Numbered from the stretch's first letter, positions 27,594 to 38,227 are shown. The stretch: 64,000 bases of DNA from Prevotella sp. (GCA_017623655.1 JAGAON010000006.1:40679-104678), one strand, 5' to 3'. Notes: generated from the sequence alone by a model not told the origin. Translations and numbers: made by a program.

Positions 27594-27989
27594 TCACCGC
27601 AAATACCACACGCCGTTTTTCTCGACCATAGGCACGACAATCTCCTCCTTGGTACTGTCCGCGTATGTCACGAAGAGGAAGGCGTTGACCGTATGCGAGG
27701 CCGTGTCAAGCGTCGCACGCAGTGCCTCCACCTTGCTGATTCCCTTGTGTTCCGCATTCTGACGCTCCACATACATCTGCATATTGAGCGTCAGCTGATG
27801 CCGGTAAGCGGGCGGGACGCTGTCGCCTTTCAATGTCCCGTCAACGTAGGCGGCGTAATCGCCTTGCAGCAGTTGGTCATAATACGCCTTCGCCGCCTGC
27901 AAGGCGACGTCCTCAGGCTTTACTTCCTCCTTCCTGCATGAGGCCACAAGCAGCCCGGACAGTAGTAGAACCAACAGTCCCCTCATCAT
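27594..27989 (-). CDS. Small lipoprotein, DUF4878/NTF2-like
   Basis: A 131-aa lipoprotein with lipobox LVASC (Cys18). The mature part has an early helix ([22 protein letters not shown]) and a final strand with W-Y (EKNGVWYLR), the pattern of small NTF2/lumazine-binding-like domains such as DUF4878, which is common in Bacteroidota. Function is unknown. Its ATG overlaps the der stop codon by 4 bp, so the two are translationally coupled at the end of the rpmF-fabH-era-der operon. Confidence 0.75.
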   Translation of the reverse strand: MMRGLLVLLLSGLLVASCRKEEVKPEDVALQAAKAYYDQLLQGDYAAYVDGTLKGDSVPPAYRHQLTLNMQMYVERQNAEHKGISKVEALRATLDTASHTVNAFLFVTYADSTKEEIVVPMVEKNGVWYLR

Positions 27990-29299
27990 TTTTGTCTTAC
28001 AAACACGTTTATAGGTGTACCGGTAAGCACCCAGTGCTCGCGCATCTTGTTCTCCAAGAAGCGGCGGTACTGCTCCTTCACGTACTGCGGCAGGTTGGCG
28101 TAGAACACGAAGGTTGGTATCTGCGTGTCCGGTATCTGCGTGCAGTACTTTATCTTGATGTACTTGCCCTTGATGGACTGCGGCGGCGTTGCCTCTATAA
28201 TCGGCAGCATCACCTCGTTCAGCTTGCTTGTACCTATGCGCACCTTGCGGTTCTGATAGACCTGCTTTGCCGTCTCAAGCACCTTGAATATCCTCTGTTT
28301 GGTCACTGCGGAGGCAAAGACTATCGGGAAATCCGTGAACGGTGCCATGCGCTGGCGTATGGCATTCTCAAACGTTGAGATGGCCGCCTGCGACTTTTCC
28401 GTCACAAGGTCCCACTTGTTGACAACCACTACAAGCGACTTGTTGTTCTTCTGTATCAGCTGAAAGATGTTCATATCCTGCGCCTCTATGCCGCGCGTGG
28501 CGTCTATCATGAGTATGCACACGTCGGAATTTTCAATTGCCCGTATGGAGCGCATGACGCTGTAAAACTCCAGATCCTCGCTGACCTTGTTCTTGCGGCG
28601 TATTCCCGCCGTATCGACAAGGTAGAAGTCGAAGCCGAACTTGTTGTAACGGGTGTATATGGAGTCGCGTGTTGTGCCGGCTATGTCGGTGACTATATTG
28701 CGTTCCTCGCCGATAAAGGCGTTGATAAGGCTTGACTTTCCTGCATTCGGACGCCCCACAACCGCAAAGCGGGGGATGCCGTCCTCCGAACCGTCGGCGG
28801 TCTCTTCCGGAAGTTCCGCAAGCACCTTGTCGAGCAGGTCACCCGTACCGGAGCCTGACACGGCGCTGATACAGAAGGGATCACCAAGCCCGAGGCGGTA
28901 GAAGTCAGCGGAGTAATACTGCAACTCGTTGCTGTCCGTCTTGTTGCAGACAAGAATCACGGGCAGCTTTGTCCTGCGAAGTATATGCGCAACATCGGCG
29001 TCAAGGTCGGTAACGCCTGTCTTTACATCTACAAGGAAGAGCACAAGGTCCGCCTCCTCCGTGGCAATCGTCACCTGACGGCGTATTGCATCCTCGAAGA
29101 TGTCGTCGCTGTTGACAACCCATCCGCCGGTGTCAACGACGGAAAACTCCTTTCCTCCCCACTCGCACTTGCCGTACTGCCTGTCGCGTGTGGTGCCGGC
29201 CACGTCACTGACAATGGCGTGGCGGGTCTTTGTCAAACGGTTGAAGAGTGTAGATTTACCCACGTTCGGGCGACCTACGATAGCTACTAAATTTCCCAT
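27986..29299 (-). CDS. der: Ribosome-assembly GTPase Der
   Basis: Der (EngA) has two tandem GTPase domains and acts in 50S subunit assembly. The 437-aa protein has P-loops GRPNVGKST (9-17) and GRPNAGKSS (182-190), G3 motifs DTGG and DTAG, NKTD and NKWD as G4, and a C-terminal KH-like domain (about 350-437). It is followed by an overlapping lipoprotein gene and preceded by era after 101 bp. Confidence 0.97.
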   Translation of the reverse strand: MGNLVAIVGRPNVGKSTLFNRLTKTRHAIVSDVAGTTRDRQYGKCEWGGKEFSVVDTGGWVVNSDDIFEDAIRRQVTIATEEADLVLFLVDVKTGVTDLDADVAHILRRTKLPVILVCNKTDSNELQYYSADFYRLGLGDPFCISAVSGSGTGDLLDKVLAELPEETADGSEDGIPRFAVVGRPNAGKSSLINAFIGEERNIVTDIAGTTRDSIYTRYNKFGFDFYLVDTAGIRRKNKVSEDLEFYSVMRSIRAIENSDVCILMIDATRGIEAQDMNIFQLIQKNNKSLVVVVNKWDLVTEKSQAAISTFENAIRQRMAPFTDFPIVFASAVTKQRIFKVLETAKQVYQNRKVRIGTSKLNEVMLPIIEATPPQSIKGKYIKIKYCTQIPDTQIPTFVFYANLPQYVKEQYRRFLENKMREHWVLTGTPINVFVRQK

Positions 29300-29400
29300 T
29301 TTTCATTTCCTGTCCTTACAGGTTCTCTTTTTGCTCAGTAAACAAACTACTGGGTTTATATTACTCTGGGAGCGGTTAATAATCAATATATAAGATAATA

Positions 29401-30282
29401 CTATTCGGGATTGTACCCAAAGGCGTCCAGTTCCCTGTCATTGCTCCGCCAGTCCTTATCCACCTTCACGAAGGTTTCAAGGTAAATGCTCTTGCCGAAG
29501 AACTTTTCCAGAGCCTTGCGGGCCTCTGTGCTCACCTTCTTTATGGCCACACCCTGATGGCCTATGATGATACCTTTCTGCGTATCACGCTCCACATAGA
29601 TCGTCGCCATGATGTGAATGCTGCGCTCCGTCTCCTTGAACGACTCGCATCTTACCTCCACCGCATACGGAATCTCCTTGTCATAATAGAGCAATATCTT
29701 CTCCCTTATTATCTCAGTGACGAAGAAACGCGCCGGCTTATCGGTCAACTGGTCCTTCTCAAAGAACGGGGGTGACTCCGGCAACAGCTCCTTTATGCGG
29801 TTCAAAAGCATATCGGTACCGAACTTGTTTTTGGCGGATATGGGCAGAATCTCGGCGTTGGGGAGCAGCGAATGCCACTTCTCCACTATGTCACCGAGCT
29901 TTCCCTGCTCCGTCATGTCTATCTTGTTGATAAGCAATATGACCGGTACCGTCTGCTTTGCGACCTTGTTCAGGAAGTCAATGTTCTTCTCCGGCTTCTC
30001 AACCACGTCGGTAACGTACAGCAATACGTCCGCATCCGTCAAGGCGGACTCGGAGAATGCCAGCATGGACTGCTGCAACTTGTAGTTCGGTTTCAGCACT
30101 CCGGGAGTGTCAGAGAACACTATCTGCATCTCATGAGTGTTCACTATGCCCATGATGCGGTGTCTTGTGGTCTGCGCCTTGAATGTAGCAATAGAAATAC
30201 GCTCACCAACCAGTTGGTTCATGAGCGTACTCTTACCTACGTTGGGGTTGCCAACGATATTCACGAATCCTGCTTTATGCAT
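29401..30282 (-). CDS. era: GTPase Era
   Basis: Era binds 16S rRNA near its 3' end and checks 30S maturation. The 293-aa protein has P-loop GNPNVGKST (11-19), DTPG, NKID and a C-terminal KH domain with the conserved GHQGVAIKKV. Its ATG overlaps the fabH stop by one base (TAATG type), showing translational coupling. Confidence 0.97.
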   Translation of the reverse strand: MHKAGFVNIVGNPNVGKSTLMNQLVGERISIATFKAQTTRHRIMGIVNTHEMQIVFSDTPGVLKPNYKLQQSMLAFSESALTDADVLLYVTDVVEKPEKNIDFLNKVAKQTVPVILLINKIDMTEQGKLGDIVEKWHSLLPNAEILPISAKNKFGTDMLLNRIKELLPESPPFFEKDQLTDKPARFFVTEIIREKILLYYDKEIPYAVEVRCESFKETERSIHIMATIYVERDTQKGIIIGHQGVAIKKVSTEARKALEKFFGKSIYLETFVKVDKDWRSNDRELDAFGYNPE

Positions 30283-31295
30283 TATTTTCCGGCTTTACTG
30301 CCATCATATCCCCATTTAAGGAATGATGCTCCATGAACGAATCCTGCTCCGAAAGCGGTGAGGATGACGTTGTCACCCTTTTTCAGTTTCTCCTCGAAAT
30401 CCCACAGAGCGAGGGCTATTGAAGCCGCGCTGGTGTTGCCATAGTGCTCTATGTTCACCATAACTTTCTCCATAGGTATCTCAAGACGCTTGGTTACGGC
30501 CTCGATTATGCGCATATTCGCCTCGTGGGGGATTACCCACTTCACGTCATCCTTTGTCAGGTTGTTGCGCTTCATTATCTCTTCCACGTCATCTGCCATG
30601 CTTGTCACGGCATAGCGGAACACCGTGCGGCCTTCCTGATAGATGTAGTGCATACGGTGATCCACGGTGTAATGCGATGAGGGGCATACCGATCCGCCGG
30701 CTTTCATGTGAAGGAACGGCAGTCCGAGGCCATCGGTACGCAGATACGAGTCCTGCAATCCTACGCCCTCTTCCGTTGAAGCCTCAACAAGCACCGCAGC
30801 GGCGCCGTCTCCGAAGAGCACGCAGGTCTGGCGGTCTGTGTAGTCGGTTATTGACGACATCTTCTCCGCCGCCACGACAATCACTTTCTTGTAGCGTCCG
30901 CTCTGAATCATGGCGGCAGCCAGATCTACCGTATAGAGGAAGCCGCAGCAGGCGCATGACACGTCCATGCCATGTGCGTTTTTCAGTCCGAGCTTGCCTA
31001 TCACTATGGAAGCGTTTGACGGAAAGCGGTAGTCTGATGTTGTGGTGCAGCAGATTACGCAGTCTATTGTCTGAGGATCTACTTCTGTCTTCTTGAGCAG
31101 CTGGCGGCAAGCCTTACGTGCGAGGTATGCGGAGCCGAGGCCTTCCTCATTGAGGATGCGGCGTTCCTTGATGCCTACTCGTGTCAATATCCAGTCATCA
31201 CTGGTATCAACCATACGTGAGAGTTCCTCGTTTGTAAGGATATATTCCGGTACATAGCCACCGACGCCTGTGATAACAGCGTTTATTTTCTCCAT
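30282..31295 (-). CDS. fabH: 3-oxoacyl-ACP synthase III FabH
   Basis: FabH condenses acetyl-CoA or another short acyl-CoA with malonyl-ACP to start fatty acid synthesis. The 337-aa protein has the catalytic Cys116 in DVSCACCGF, the histidine in WVIPHEANMRI and the asparagine in EHYGNTSAAS. It sits between rpmF and era, a common order in Bacteroidota. plsX, often found here in other phyla, is missing. Confidence 0.97.
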   Translation of the reverse strand: MEKINAVITGVGGYVPEYILTNEELSRMVDTSDDWILTRVGIKERRILNEEGLGSAYLARKACRQLLKKTEVDPQTIDCVICCTTTSDYRFPSNASIVIGKLGLKNAHGMDVSCACCGFLYTVDLAAAMIQSGRYKKVIVVAAEKMSSITDYTDRQTCVLFGDGAAAVLVEASTEEGVGLQDSYLRTDGLGLPFLHMKAGGSVCPSSHYTVDHRMHYIYQEGRTVFRYAVTSMADDVEEIMKRNNLTKDDVKWVIPHEANMRIIEAVTKRLEIPMEKVMVNIEHYGNTSAASIALALWDFEEKLKKGDNVILTAFGAGFVHGASFLKWGYDGSKAGK

Positions 31296-31357
31296 TAATT
31301 AAGATGTTTGTGGTTACAGTTTACAGGTAACGGAGTTGCGGCCAGGGCTTAGCTTGC

Positions 31358-31387
31358 ATTGCCGGCGGGGTATGCCACGCCGGCAAT
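31358..31387. other. Perfect hairpin in the rpmF-fabH gap
   Basis: Ten-base arms ATTGCCGGCG and CGCCGGCAAT are separated by 10 bases, within the 191-bp gap between rpmF and fabH. There is no T-tract, so it is not a standard terminator; it could be a processing site or a pause structure. Confidence 0.6.
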
Positions 31388-31486
31388 AAGTCTTACGCCT
31401 GCTGTCCGCAACATCCGTTCTCACTCTGTCTGTAACCGCTTGGTTAACATTCGACAGGGGAAAGTGTATCTACTCAACAGTTCCCG

Positions 31487-31675
31487 TTATTCGGCAGCAT
31501 CGTCCATAGCGATAGCCTGCTTGCCACGATACTGGCCACAGGACGGGCATACGGTGTGATAAACATAGTATGCACCGCAGTTAGGACATACAGCGAGTGT
31601 AGGAGCTACTGCCTTGTCATGAGTACGACGCTTGAGAGTACGAGTCTTTGACTGTCTTCTTTTAGGATGTGCCAT
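31487..31675 (-). CDS. rpmF: 50S ribosomal protein bL32
   Basis: A 62-aa zinc-ribbon ribosomal protein beginning MAHPKRRQSKTRTLKRR, with CPNCGAYY and CPSCGQYRGK as the two zinc-binding pairs. It is preceded by the DUF177 gene, its usual partner, with a 24-bp gap. Confidence 0.97.
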   Translation of the reverse strand: MAHPKRRQSKTRTLKRRTHDKAVAPTLAVCPNCGAYYVYHTVCPSCGQYRGKQAIAMDDAAE

Positions 31676-31699
31676 TTTTCTTTTCTAATGTTTTTGTTA

Positions 31700-32224
31700 T
31701 TAATTCTTCAATTTATCCAGATCAGCCCAACGCGGATCCACGCCTTCCGCCGTTTCCTCATCACCACTTCGGGTGGCTGACAACTCACTGAGTTTTTGCG
31801 TCATCGCATCATTGCATTTTCCAGGTGCATGAACGTGCTTGATGGGAACAGCCAAGGCTATGGTCTCGTATATAGGCCATGCCAGCGAAAGAACCCCGTC
31901 CTTCTCGGCCACCACTATTACGTCCCCGTCCGGATCCGGCTCGTTTCCGAGCCTGACAGTGTAACTGCTTTCCGCCTTGACGTACTGCATCATGTCGTCA
32001 AGACACCTGTCACACTGCACGACAACCTCTCCGACAATCCGCAACGCCAGGGAGTACTCCCCGGGACCGGCCTTTGTCAGGCTTATCTCGGAGCAGACAT
32101 TGCCGCTCCGGATGCTTGCGCCGTCAAGACTGTTGAAATACTCGTCACGAAGGACATAGGTAGCCTCAAAAGAGTCTTCCTGCAAAGCTGATAGGTCAAT
32201 ATTGAGTTCTTCTATTCTAAACAT
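31700..32224 (-). CDS. yceD: DUF177 (YceD) family protein
   Basis: The 174-aa protein belongs to the YceD/DUF177 family, found next to rpmF in most bacteria and linked to 23S rRNA or large-subunit assembly. The family segment is VVQCDRCLDDMMQY, with a single CxxC pair. It is the first gene of the operon running to the lipoprotein at 27594. A TAnnTTTG box ends only 7 nt before the ATG, so the transcript may be leaderless. Confidence 0.9.
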   Translation of the reverse strand: MFRIEELNIDLSALQEDSFEATYVLRDEYFNSLDGASIRSGNVCSEISLTKAGPGEYSLALRIVGEVVVQCDRCLDDMMQYVKAESSYTVRLGNEPDPDGDVIVVAEKDGVLSLAWPIYETIALAVPIKHVHAPGKCNDAMTQKLSELSATRSGDEETAEGVDPRWADLDKLKN

Positions 32225-32231
32225 TTGGGTG

Positions 32232-32239
32232 CAAAGTTA
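32232..32239 (-). promoter_or_regulatory. -7 box of the DUF177-rpmF-fabH operon
   Basis: TAACTTTG on the minus strand, 7 nt before the ATG at 32224. The predicted start site falls within about two bases of the start codon. Confidence 0.6.
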
Positions 32240-32457
32240 CTAATATTTTCCGAAACCGCCAAAAAAAACGTGTACTTTTATAACATTTTTAATTACGTCC
32301 TGCTCCGTTCACGGTGGAAATCCCCCTACGGCAGCCGTCCACCTTATTGCCCCGAATACCGAAATTTACCATTATTGCCGATAAAACTGCCGGAAAACAT
32401 ACATTCCTGAAAGAGAGGATGTTACGTAATCCCAACGAAAAACGAAGCAAATTGTGT

Positions 32458-32543
32458 TGCAATCAGGCGCAGATCACACCGCAAACAGGTGCTGATTACA
32501 TTGCAAACAGGCGCTGATTGCGTTGTAATCAGCACCTGTTTGC
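32458..32543. repeat. GTGCTGATTAC-type array 7
   Basis: Four units in the divergent gap between DUF177 and rsfS, so this copy cannot be a read-out terminator for a flanking gene. The remainder of the 560-bp gap holds the two promoters and no ORF. Confidence 0.8.
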
Positions 32544-32744
32544 CGCACGGAAAGGATTTACCATCACGGCCATGGGCAACACCGGCGCTTGAAGCGGGCA
32601 CGCCATTCCGCCGCAAACGGGTGTTTCCCTATAAGTCAAAGCATCCGTGCGGCAGGGTGCCGCGCCTACCATTGCGGCGTAACGCACAAATGATAAAAAA
32701 GCAAAAAAAACATACCGTTGTTGTTGTTATTAATAAATAATGTG

Positions 32745-32752
32745 TAACTTTG
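32745..32752 (+). promoter_or_regulatory. -7 box of the rsfS-ftsH-cdsA operon
   Basis: TAACTTTG, 32 bp before the rsfS ATG. The -33 region holds GTTGTTG repeats but no exact TTTG. Confidence 0.6.
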
Positions 32753-32784
32753 CAAGCCGAAACTATATATTCAGATTATACATA

Positions 32785-33147
32785 ATGACAGAAAACGTAA
32801 AGAAACTGGTTGAGACTGCCGTGAAAGGCATACAGGAGAAGAAAGGTTGTAGCGTCAACATCGTTGACATGGAAGGCATGGAGGGCGTGATTTGCCAAGC
32901 GTTCGTGGTCTGCGAGGGTAACTCTCCGTCACAGGTGTCGGCGATAGCTGACAGCGTGGAGGAGATGATGCGCAAGGATTTGGACGAGAAGCCTGTCCGC
33001 ATTGCCGGACTGGAAAACGCCATCTGGGTGGCGATGGACTATGTTGACGTCATCGTACACATATTCCTGCCCGAGGCACGTGACTTCTATAATCTCGAAT
33101 CGCTGTGGCAAGACGCCGCAATAACAGAGGTTCCGGACATTGACTAA
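32785..33147 (+). CDS. rsfS: Ribosomal silencing factor RsfS
   Basis: RsfS (Iojap family) binds uL14 and stops subunit joining when nutrients are short. The 120-aa protein shows AFVVCEGNSPSQVSAIADSV and the end motif DVIVHIFLPEARDFYNLESLW with a downstream acidic tail. I take the ATG at 32785; the frame is open further upstream but overlaps the promoter. ftsH follows 20 bp later. Confidence 0.95.
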   Translation: MTENVKKLVETAVKGIQEKKGCSVNIVDMEGMEGVICQAFVVCEGNSPSQVSAIADSVEEMMRKDLDEKPVRIAGLENAIWVAMDYVDVIVHIFLPEARDFYNLESLWQDAAITEVPDID

Positions 33148-33167
33148 CTAACAAAACTCATTCATAA

Positions 33168-35207
33168 GTGGAAAGTTCATCTAACCAGCAAGGCAACGGG
33201 GAACGTTCCCCGAAGATGCCCCAGTTCAACATGAACTGGATATATCTTATCATTCTCGTAATCCTTGGCGTGCTGTTCCTTACCGACGGCGGAGGCACCA
33301 TCGGCAAGAACGTGTCGAAAACAGCGTCATACGACAATTTCAAGGTTTATGTTGACAAGGGCTACGCGCAGCGCGTGGTGGTCAACAAGAGCGACTCGAA
33401 GCTGCGTATGTACGTCAACTCCGCCAACATACGCGACGTGTTCCACCAGAACAAGGAGCAGACCGGGCCGGACCCGTGCGTGGAGGTGACCTACGGCAGC
33501 ATCGACAAGGTGGAGCAGTTCCTTGACGCCGAACGCTCGGCAGGCAAGTTCCGCGGAGAACTGAGCTACGAGGCCGACACGCAGAGCGGGCTGATGAGCC
33601 TGCTCATGACCTTTGCGCCCATCGTGTTCTTCGTCTTCCTGTGGTTCTTTGTAATGAAACGGTTCAGCGGAGGCGGCGGAATGGGAGGAGTGTTCAATGT
33701 AGGCCGCTCCAAGGCACGTATGTATGAAAAGGACAACGCCATAGGCGTGACCTTCAAGGACGTGGCCGGACAGGTGGGCGCAAAGCAGGAAGTGCAGGAG
33801 ATTGTCGATTTCCTTAAAAACCCGAAGCGTTACACCGACCTCGGAGGTAAGATTCCAAAGGGCGCGCTTCTCGTAGGCCCTCCGGGCACAGGCAAGACTC
33901 TTCTGGCAAAGGCTGTGGCCGGAGAGGCGGGCGTACCGTTCTTCTCCATGTCAGGATCAGACTTCGTCGAGATGTTTGTCGGTGTGGGTGCGTCACGTGT
34001 ACGCGACACTTTCAGACAGGCAAAGGAAAAGGCTCCGGCCATACTCTTTATCGACGAGATAGACGCAATAGGCCGCGCGAGAAGCCACAATCCCGGTCTT
34101 GGCGGCAACGACGAGCGCGAGAACACGCTCAACGCGCTGCTGACGGAGATGGACGGATTCGGCACTAACTCCGGCGTTATCATCCTTGCCGCCACAAACC
34201 GTGTGGATATGCTCGACAAGGCACTGCTGAGAGCAGGGCGTTTTGACCGGCAGATTCACGTAGATCTGCCCGACTTGCCCGAACGTAAGGAGATATTCCA
34301 GGTGCATCTGCGCCCGATAAAGGTGGACGAGACACTGGATATAGACCTTCTGGCACGCCAAACGCCGGGCTTCTCGGGTGCAGACATAGCCAATGTGTGC
34401 AACGAAGCGGCACTGATAGCGGCACGGCACAACAGCACAAAGGTGACGAAGCAGGACTTTCTCGATGCTGTTGACCGCATAGTCGGCGGTCTTGAGAAGA
34501 AGACCAAGGTGATGACGGCGGAGGAAAAGCGTGCGATAGCACTGCACGAAGCCGGTCATGCCACCATATCTTGGTTCTGCCAATACGCCAATCCGCTTGT
34601 GAAGGTGACGATAGTGCCGCGTGGCCGGGCACTGGGTGCGGCATGGTATATGCCCGAAGAGCGGCAGCTCACCACGAAGGAGCAGCTGCTTGACGAGATG
34701 TGCTCGCTGCTTGGAGGACGCGCGGCGGAGGAGTTGTTCACCGGACACATATCTACCGGCGCGATGAACGACCTCGAAAGGACCACCAAGATGGCGCACA
34801 GCATGATCGCTTTCTACGGCATGAGCGAGGCATTGCCTAACATTTGCTACTACGACAACGGCGAATACGGTTTCCAAAAGCCGTATTCCAACCAGACAGC
34901 ACAGGTCATTGACGAAGAGGTCATAAAGATGACAAACGAGCAATACGAGCGTGCCAAGGCCATACTGACCGAACATAAGGAAGGACATAACGCCCTTGCG
35001 GAGATGCTTATACGCCGCGAAGTGATATTCGCGGAGGACGTCGAGAAGATATTTGGCAAGCGTCCATGGGTGAGCAGGTCGCAGGAAATAATAGAAAGCA
35101 ACGCTCCCAAGGAGGAGGAAGAGGGCGGAAAGGAAGACGGCGACAACGCTTCCGCAAGCCAGACACAGCCCGATTCCGCCGCCGGCGACAGCCAGACGGA
35201 GGCTTAA
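33168..35207 (+). CDS. ftsH: ATP-dependent zinc metalloprotease FtsH
   Basis: A membrane AAA+ protease that degrades misfolded membrane proteins and regulators. The 679-aa protein has a short polar N terminus, TM1 (about 22-42), a periplasmic domain, TM2 (about 142-165), Walker A GPPGTGKT (237-244), [11 protein letters not shown], the second region of homology ending GRFDRQ, and the zinc site H460-EAGH-464. The C-terminal tail is acidic and Ser/Gln-rich. The start is GTG; the next ATG (33216) would remove a conserved cytoplasmic lead of 16 residues, so GTG is preferred. Confidence 0.97.
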   Translation: MESSSNQQGNGERSPKMPQFNMNWIYLIILVILGVLFLTDGGGTIGKNVSKTASYDNFKVYVDKGYAQRVVVNKSDSKLRMYVNSANIRDVFHQNKEQTGPDPCVEVTYGSIDKVEQFLDAERSAGKFRGELSYEADTQSGLMSLLMTFAPIVFFVFLWFFVMKRFSGGGGMGGVFNVGRSKARMYEKDNAIGVTFKDVAGQVGAKQEVQEIVDFLKNPKRYTDLGGKIPKGALLVGPPGTGKTLLAKAVAGEAGVPFFSMSGSDFVEMFVGVGASRVRDTFRQAKEKAPAILFIDEIDAIGRARSHNPGLGGNDERENTLNALLTEMDGFGTNSGVIILAATNRVDMLDKALLRAGRFDRQIHVDLPDLPERKEIFQVHLRPIKVDETLDIDLLARQTPGFSGADIANVCNEAALIAARHNSTKVTKQDFLDAVDRIVGGLEKKTKVMTAEEKRAIALHEAGHATISWFCQYANPLVKVTIVPRGRALGAAWYMPEERQLTTKEQLLDEMCSLLGGRAAEELFTGHISTGAMNDLERTTKMAHSMIAFYGMSEALPNICYYDNGEYGFQKPYSNQTAQVIDEEVIKMTNEQYERAKAILTEHKEGHNALAEMLIRREVIFAEDVEKIFGKRPWVSRSQEIIESNAPKEEEEGGKEDGDNASASQTQPDSAAGDSQTEA

Positions 35208-35226
35208 ACACACACTATCACTGATT

Positions 35227-36096
35227 ATGAAGAACTTTATCATAAGGGCAATAACCGGCATCATCTTCGTCGTTGTACTGTCGGCAAGTTTCTTTGACCC
35301 GCTGTTCATGATGGCATTGTTCGCCATCATAACGGGAATGACCATCTGGGAGTTCACCACTCTGGTCAACCATAAGGAGAAAGTGCAGGTAAACCGCTTC
35401 ATCTGTACGGCCGCCGGAGTGTTCCTTTTCTTCGCATTGACGGCCTTTTGCGCCGAGTTCACCACGTCAAGCGTATTCATTCCCTACCTGATTACCATAA
35501 TTTACCTTTTCATAAGCGGGCTGTTCACAAAGAGTGCAGACCCCGTCAACGACTGGGCTTACTCCATGATGTCGCAGATGTACATAGCACTTCCGCTGTC
35601 ATGTATATCCATTCTCGCGTTCAGAAGCATCCCTCCGGGCTACATTGTGTATAATGCCCTGCTACCGTTGAGCCTGTTCGTATTCCTATGGATGAACGAT
35701 ACCGGCGCATACATCACCGGTTCGCTCCTCGGCAGGCACAAACTGTTCCCCCGTGTCAGCCCCGGCAAGTCGTGGGAGGGCAGCGTTGGCGGCGCAATCA
35801 TAGTCCTTTGCGTGGCAATCCTCATGGCATGGGTTGACCATACCATGCTGTTGGCAGACTTAGGAGTAACGGAAACGGGGCTCTCCACATTGGAATGGAT
35901 GGGCTTGGGAGCCGTGGTCGTGGTGTTCGGAACACTCGGCGACCTTGTGGAAAGTCTCTTCAAACGCACCCTTTCGGTAAAGGACAGCGGCAAGATACTG
36001 CCCGGTCACGGCGGCATGATGGACCGTTTCGACTCGTCACTCATGGCGATACCGGCGGCGGTGGTCTATCTTTACACACTTACAACAATAGGCTGA
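35227..36096 (+). CDS. cdsA: Phosphatidate cytidylyltransferase CdsA
   Basis: CdsA makes CDP-diacylglycerol from phosphatidate and CTP for phospholipid synthesis. The 289-aa membrane protein has about eight hydrophobic segments and the CTP-transferase signature from SVKDSGKILPGHGGMMDRFDS near the C terminus. It is 19 bp after ftsH in one operon with rsfS. Confidence 0.96.
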   Translation: MKNFIIRAITGIIFVVVLSASFFDPLFMMALFAIITGMTIWEFTTLVNHKEKVQVNRFICTAAGVFLFFALTAFCAEFTTSSVFIPYLITIIYLFISGLFTKSADPVNDWAYSMMSQMYIALPLSCISILAFRSIPPGYIVYNALLPLSLFVFLWMNDTGAYITGSLLGRHKLFPRVSPGKSWEGSVGGAIIVLCVAILMAWVDHTMLLADLGVTETGLSTLEWMGLGAVVVVFGTLGDLVESLFKRTLSVKDSGKILPGHGGMMDRFDSSLMAIPAAVVYLYTLTTIG

Positions 36097-36119
36097 CACG
36101 CCAAAAAGAATCATATCGA

Positions 36120-38153
36120 ATGAGAAAATTGCTGACATCACTGCTCATAACCGCCGCCTGCGCGGTACAGGCACAATATCCTATCACTCCCGTACCGTTC
36201 ACATCGGTGAAGGTTTCGGACGCTTTCTGGAGTCCAAGACTTAAAGCCAGCCGCGAGGTCACCATCCCATTGGCGTTCAGCAAGTGCGAGGAGACGGGAC
36301 GATACCGCAACTTCGAGATTGCCGCAAGGCAACTGGCGGGCGAGAATACGGAAGATGTCAAGGTGGGAGGATTCTCGTTTGACGACACGGATGTATATAA
36401 AACGATAGAGGGAGCGAGCTATATCCTGCAAACATATCCTGACAAACAGCTTGCGGAATACATCGACTCCGTACTCGCCATCGTCGCGAAAGGACAGGAA
36501 CCGGACGGCTATCTCTACACCGCCCGCACCATGAACCCCAAGCATCCGCACGAATGGGCAGGCTCCAAGCGATGGGAAAAGGTGGAGATACTGAGCCACG
36601 AGTTCTACAATCTGGGGCACATGCTCGAAGCGGCGTGCGCACATTATCAGGCGACAGGCAAGCGTAACTTCCTCGACATCGCCATACGCTACGCCGATTG
36701 CGTGGAGAAAGCGGTGGGACCGGGAGCCAACCAGCTGCATCTTGTGCCCGGCCACCAGATAGCCGAGATGGGATTGTGCAAGCTGTACCTTGTGACCGGA
36801 GAGCGAAAATACCTCAACCTTGCAAAATATTTCCTCGATATGCGCGGAAAGACGGCACGGAAAGACGCGTACAGTCAGGCTCACAAGCCCGTAACAGAGC
36901 AGGACGAGGCCGTCGGACACGCCGTAAGAGCGGAGTATATGTACAGCGGCATGGCCGACGTGGCGGCTCTTACGGGTGACTCTTCGTACATAAAGGCGAT
37001 AGACAAGATATGGAACAACATCGTAAACAAGAAACTCTACATCACGGGTGGCGTGGGAGCACGGCACGCGGGAGAGGCGTTCGGGGCGGACTATGAACTC
37101 CCTAACGCCTCGGCTTACTGCGAAACGTGCGCACAGATAGGCAACGTATATACCAACTACCGCCTGTTCCTGCTGCACGGCTTTTCATGTTACTATGACA
37201 TATTGGAGCGCACGCTGTACAATGCGCTCATCTCCGGCGTGTCAATAGAGGGCGACGGTTTCTTCTACCCTAACCCATTGTCCTGCCGTGAGGAGTCAAA
37301 ATACGCCCGCCAGCCATGGTTCGGCTGCGCTTGCTGCCCCTCCAACATCTGCCGTTTCATCCCGTCGCTGCCCGGCTACATATATGCCACGAAGCGAAAT
37401 ACCCTATATGTCAACCTGTTCATGGGCAACACAGCCACGATAAAGGTGGATGGCAGACCCATAACGATACAACAGGAGACGCAATATCCGGCTGACGGCG
37501 ACGTGAAGATTACCTTAAAGAAAGGGGGAGGCAAGTTCGCCATGTACATACGCGTACCTTCATGGGTAACGGGCAAGATAACTCCGCAGAGCCTTTACCG
37601 CTATGCTGACGGCAAACATCTTTCTTATTCCATAAAGGTTAACGGCAAATTGCAGGAGACCATCAGCGGAGCAATGATTAACGGCTATGCTGTTGTGGAG
37701 CGCAAATGGAAGAAAGGCGACGTGGTGGATGTGCATTTCGACATGGAGCCGCGCCTTGTCGTGGCGGACAAAAGGGTCACCGCCGACCGCGGAAGGGTGG
37801 CCGTAGAGCGCGGACCGTTAGTCTATTGCGCGGAATGGCCGGACAACGAGGCTGACATCAGCACCTACCTGCTGAACCAACAGCCGCAGTTACAGGTGGG
37901 CGCACAGCCGATTACCATAACAGAGGGGCACACCGTGACGCCCATCACCGCCAATGCGCAGTCCCTGTCCTACGGAACTGACGGACGGTTGCACACCACC
38001 GACCGCACGCTGACGCTCATACCGTACTACGCATGGGACCACCGCGGACAGAAAGGCGGCATGGACGTGTGGCTGCCGATAGACATAAAAGCGGCATCAG
38101 CCACGCACATTAAGGCGGAGAAACAGGCCGACAACGGTTTCTTCGGGAAGTAA
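36120..38153 (+). CDS. GH127 beta-L-arabinofuranosidase
   Basis: A secreted 677-aa member of GH127 (DUF1680), which releases beta-L-arabinofuranose. The signal is MRKLLTSLLITAACAVQA, followed by an (alpha/alpha)6 barrel with PVPFTSVKVSDAFWSPRL, GGVGARHAGEAFG and AYCETCAQIGN, then beta domains. The zinc-cysteine catalytic site of the family is intact: E335 and C337 in CETCA, and C405/C406 in GCACCPSN, matching E338, C340, C417 and C418 of the Bifidobacterium HypBA1 enzyme. It starts 23 bp after cdsA and probably shares its transcript. The frame is open upstream into cdsA, but the signal peptide fixes the ATG. Confidence 0.93.
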   Translation: MRKLLTSLLITAACAVQAQYPITPVPFTSVKVSDAFWSPRLKASREVTIPLAFSKCEETGRYRNFEIAARQLAGENTEDVKVGGFSFDDTDVYKTIEGASYILQTYPDKQLAEYIDSVLAIVAKGQEPDGYLYTARTMNPKHPHEWAGSKRWEKVEILSHEFYNLGHMLEAACAHYQATGKRNFLDIAIRYADCVEKAVGPGANQLHLVPGHQIAEMGLCKLYLVTGERKYLNLAKYFLDMRGKTARKDAYSQAHKPVTEQDEAVGHAVRAEYMYSGMADVAALTGDSSYIKAIDKIWNNIVNKKLYITGGVGARHAGEAFGADYELPNASAYCETCAQIGNVYTNYRLFLLHGFSCYYDILERTLYNALISGVSIEGDGFFYPNPLSCREESKYARQPWFGCACCPSNICRFIPSLPGYIYATKRNTLYVNLFMGNTATIKVDGRPITIQQETQYPADGDVKITLKKGGGKFAMYIRVPSWVTGKITPQSLYRYADGKHLSYSIKVNGKLQETISGAMINGYAVVERKWKKGDVVDVHFDMEPRLVVADKRVTADRGRVAVERGPLVYCAEWPDNEADISTYLLNQQPQLQVGAQPITITEGHTVTPITANAQSLSYGTDGRLHTTDRTLTLIPYYAWDHRGQKGGMDVWLPIDIKAASATHIKAEKQADNGFFGK

Positions 38154-38182
38154 ACGGACTGAAAAACATACCGAACAAACGA

Positions 38183-38227
38183 CAAACAGATGCAGGCTAC
38201 CATGATAGCCTGCATCTGTTTGTTTTG
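38183..38227 (+). terminator. Terminator after GH127
   Basis: A perfect 17-bp stem (CAAACAGATGCAGGCTA with TAGCCTGCATCTGTTTG, loop CCATGA) is followed by TTTTG. A second hairpin with 10-bp arms (CTTTATGCGT/ACGCATAAAG) is at 38250-38275. Confidence 0.88.

Noticed and set aside
33993-35480. 495-codon ORF antisense to ftsH
   Set aside because: It lies wholly opposite a secure ftsH-cdsA frame; the GC-rich codon bias of ftsH leaves the antisense frame open. Composition (Cys/His/Leu/Arg-rich) is not protein-like.
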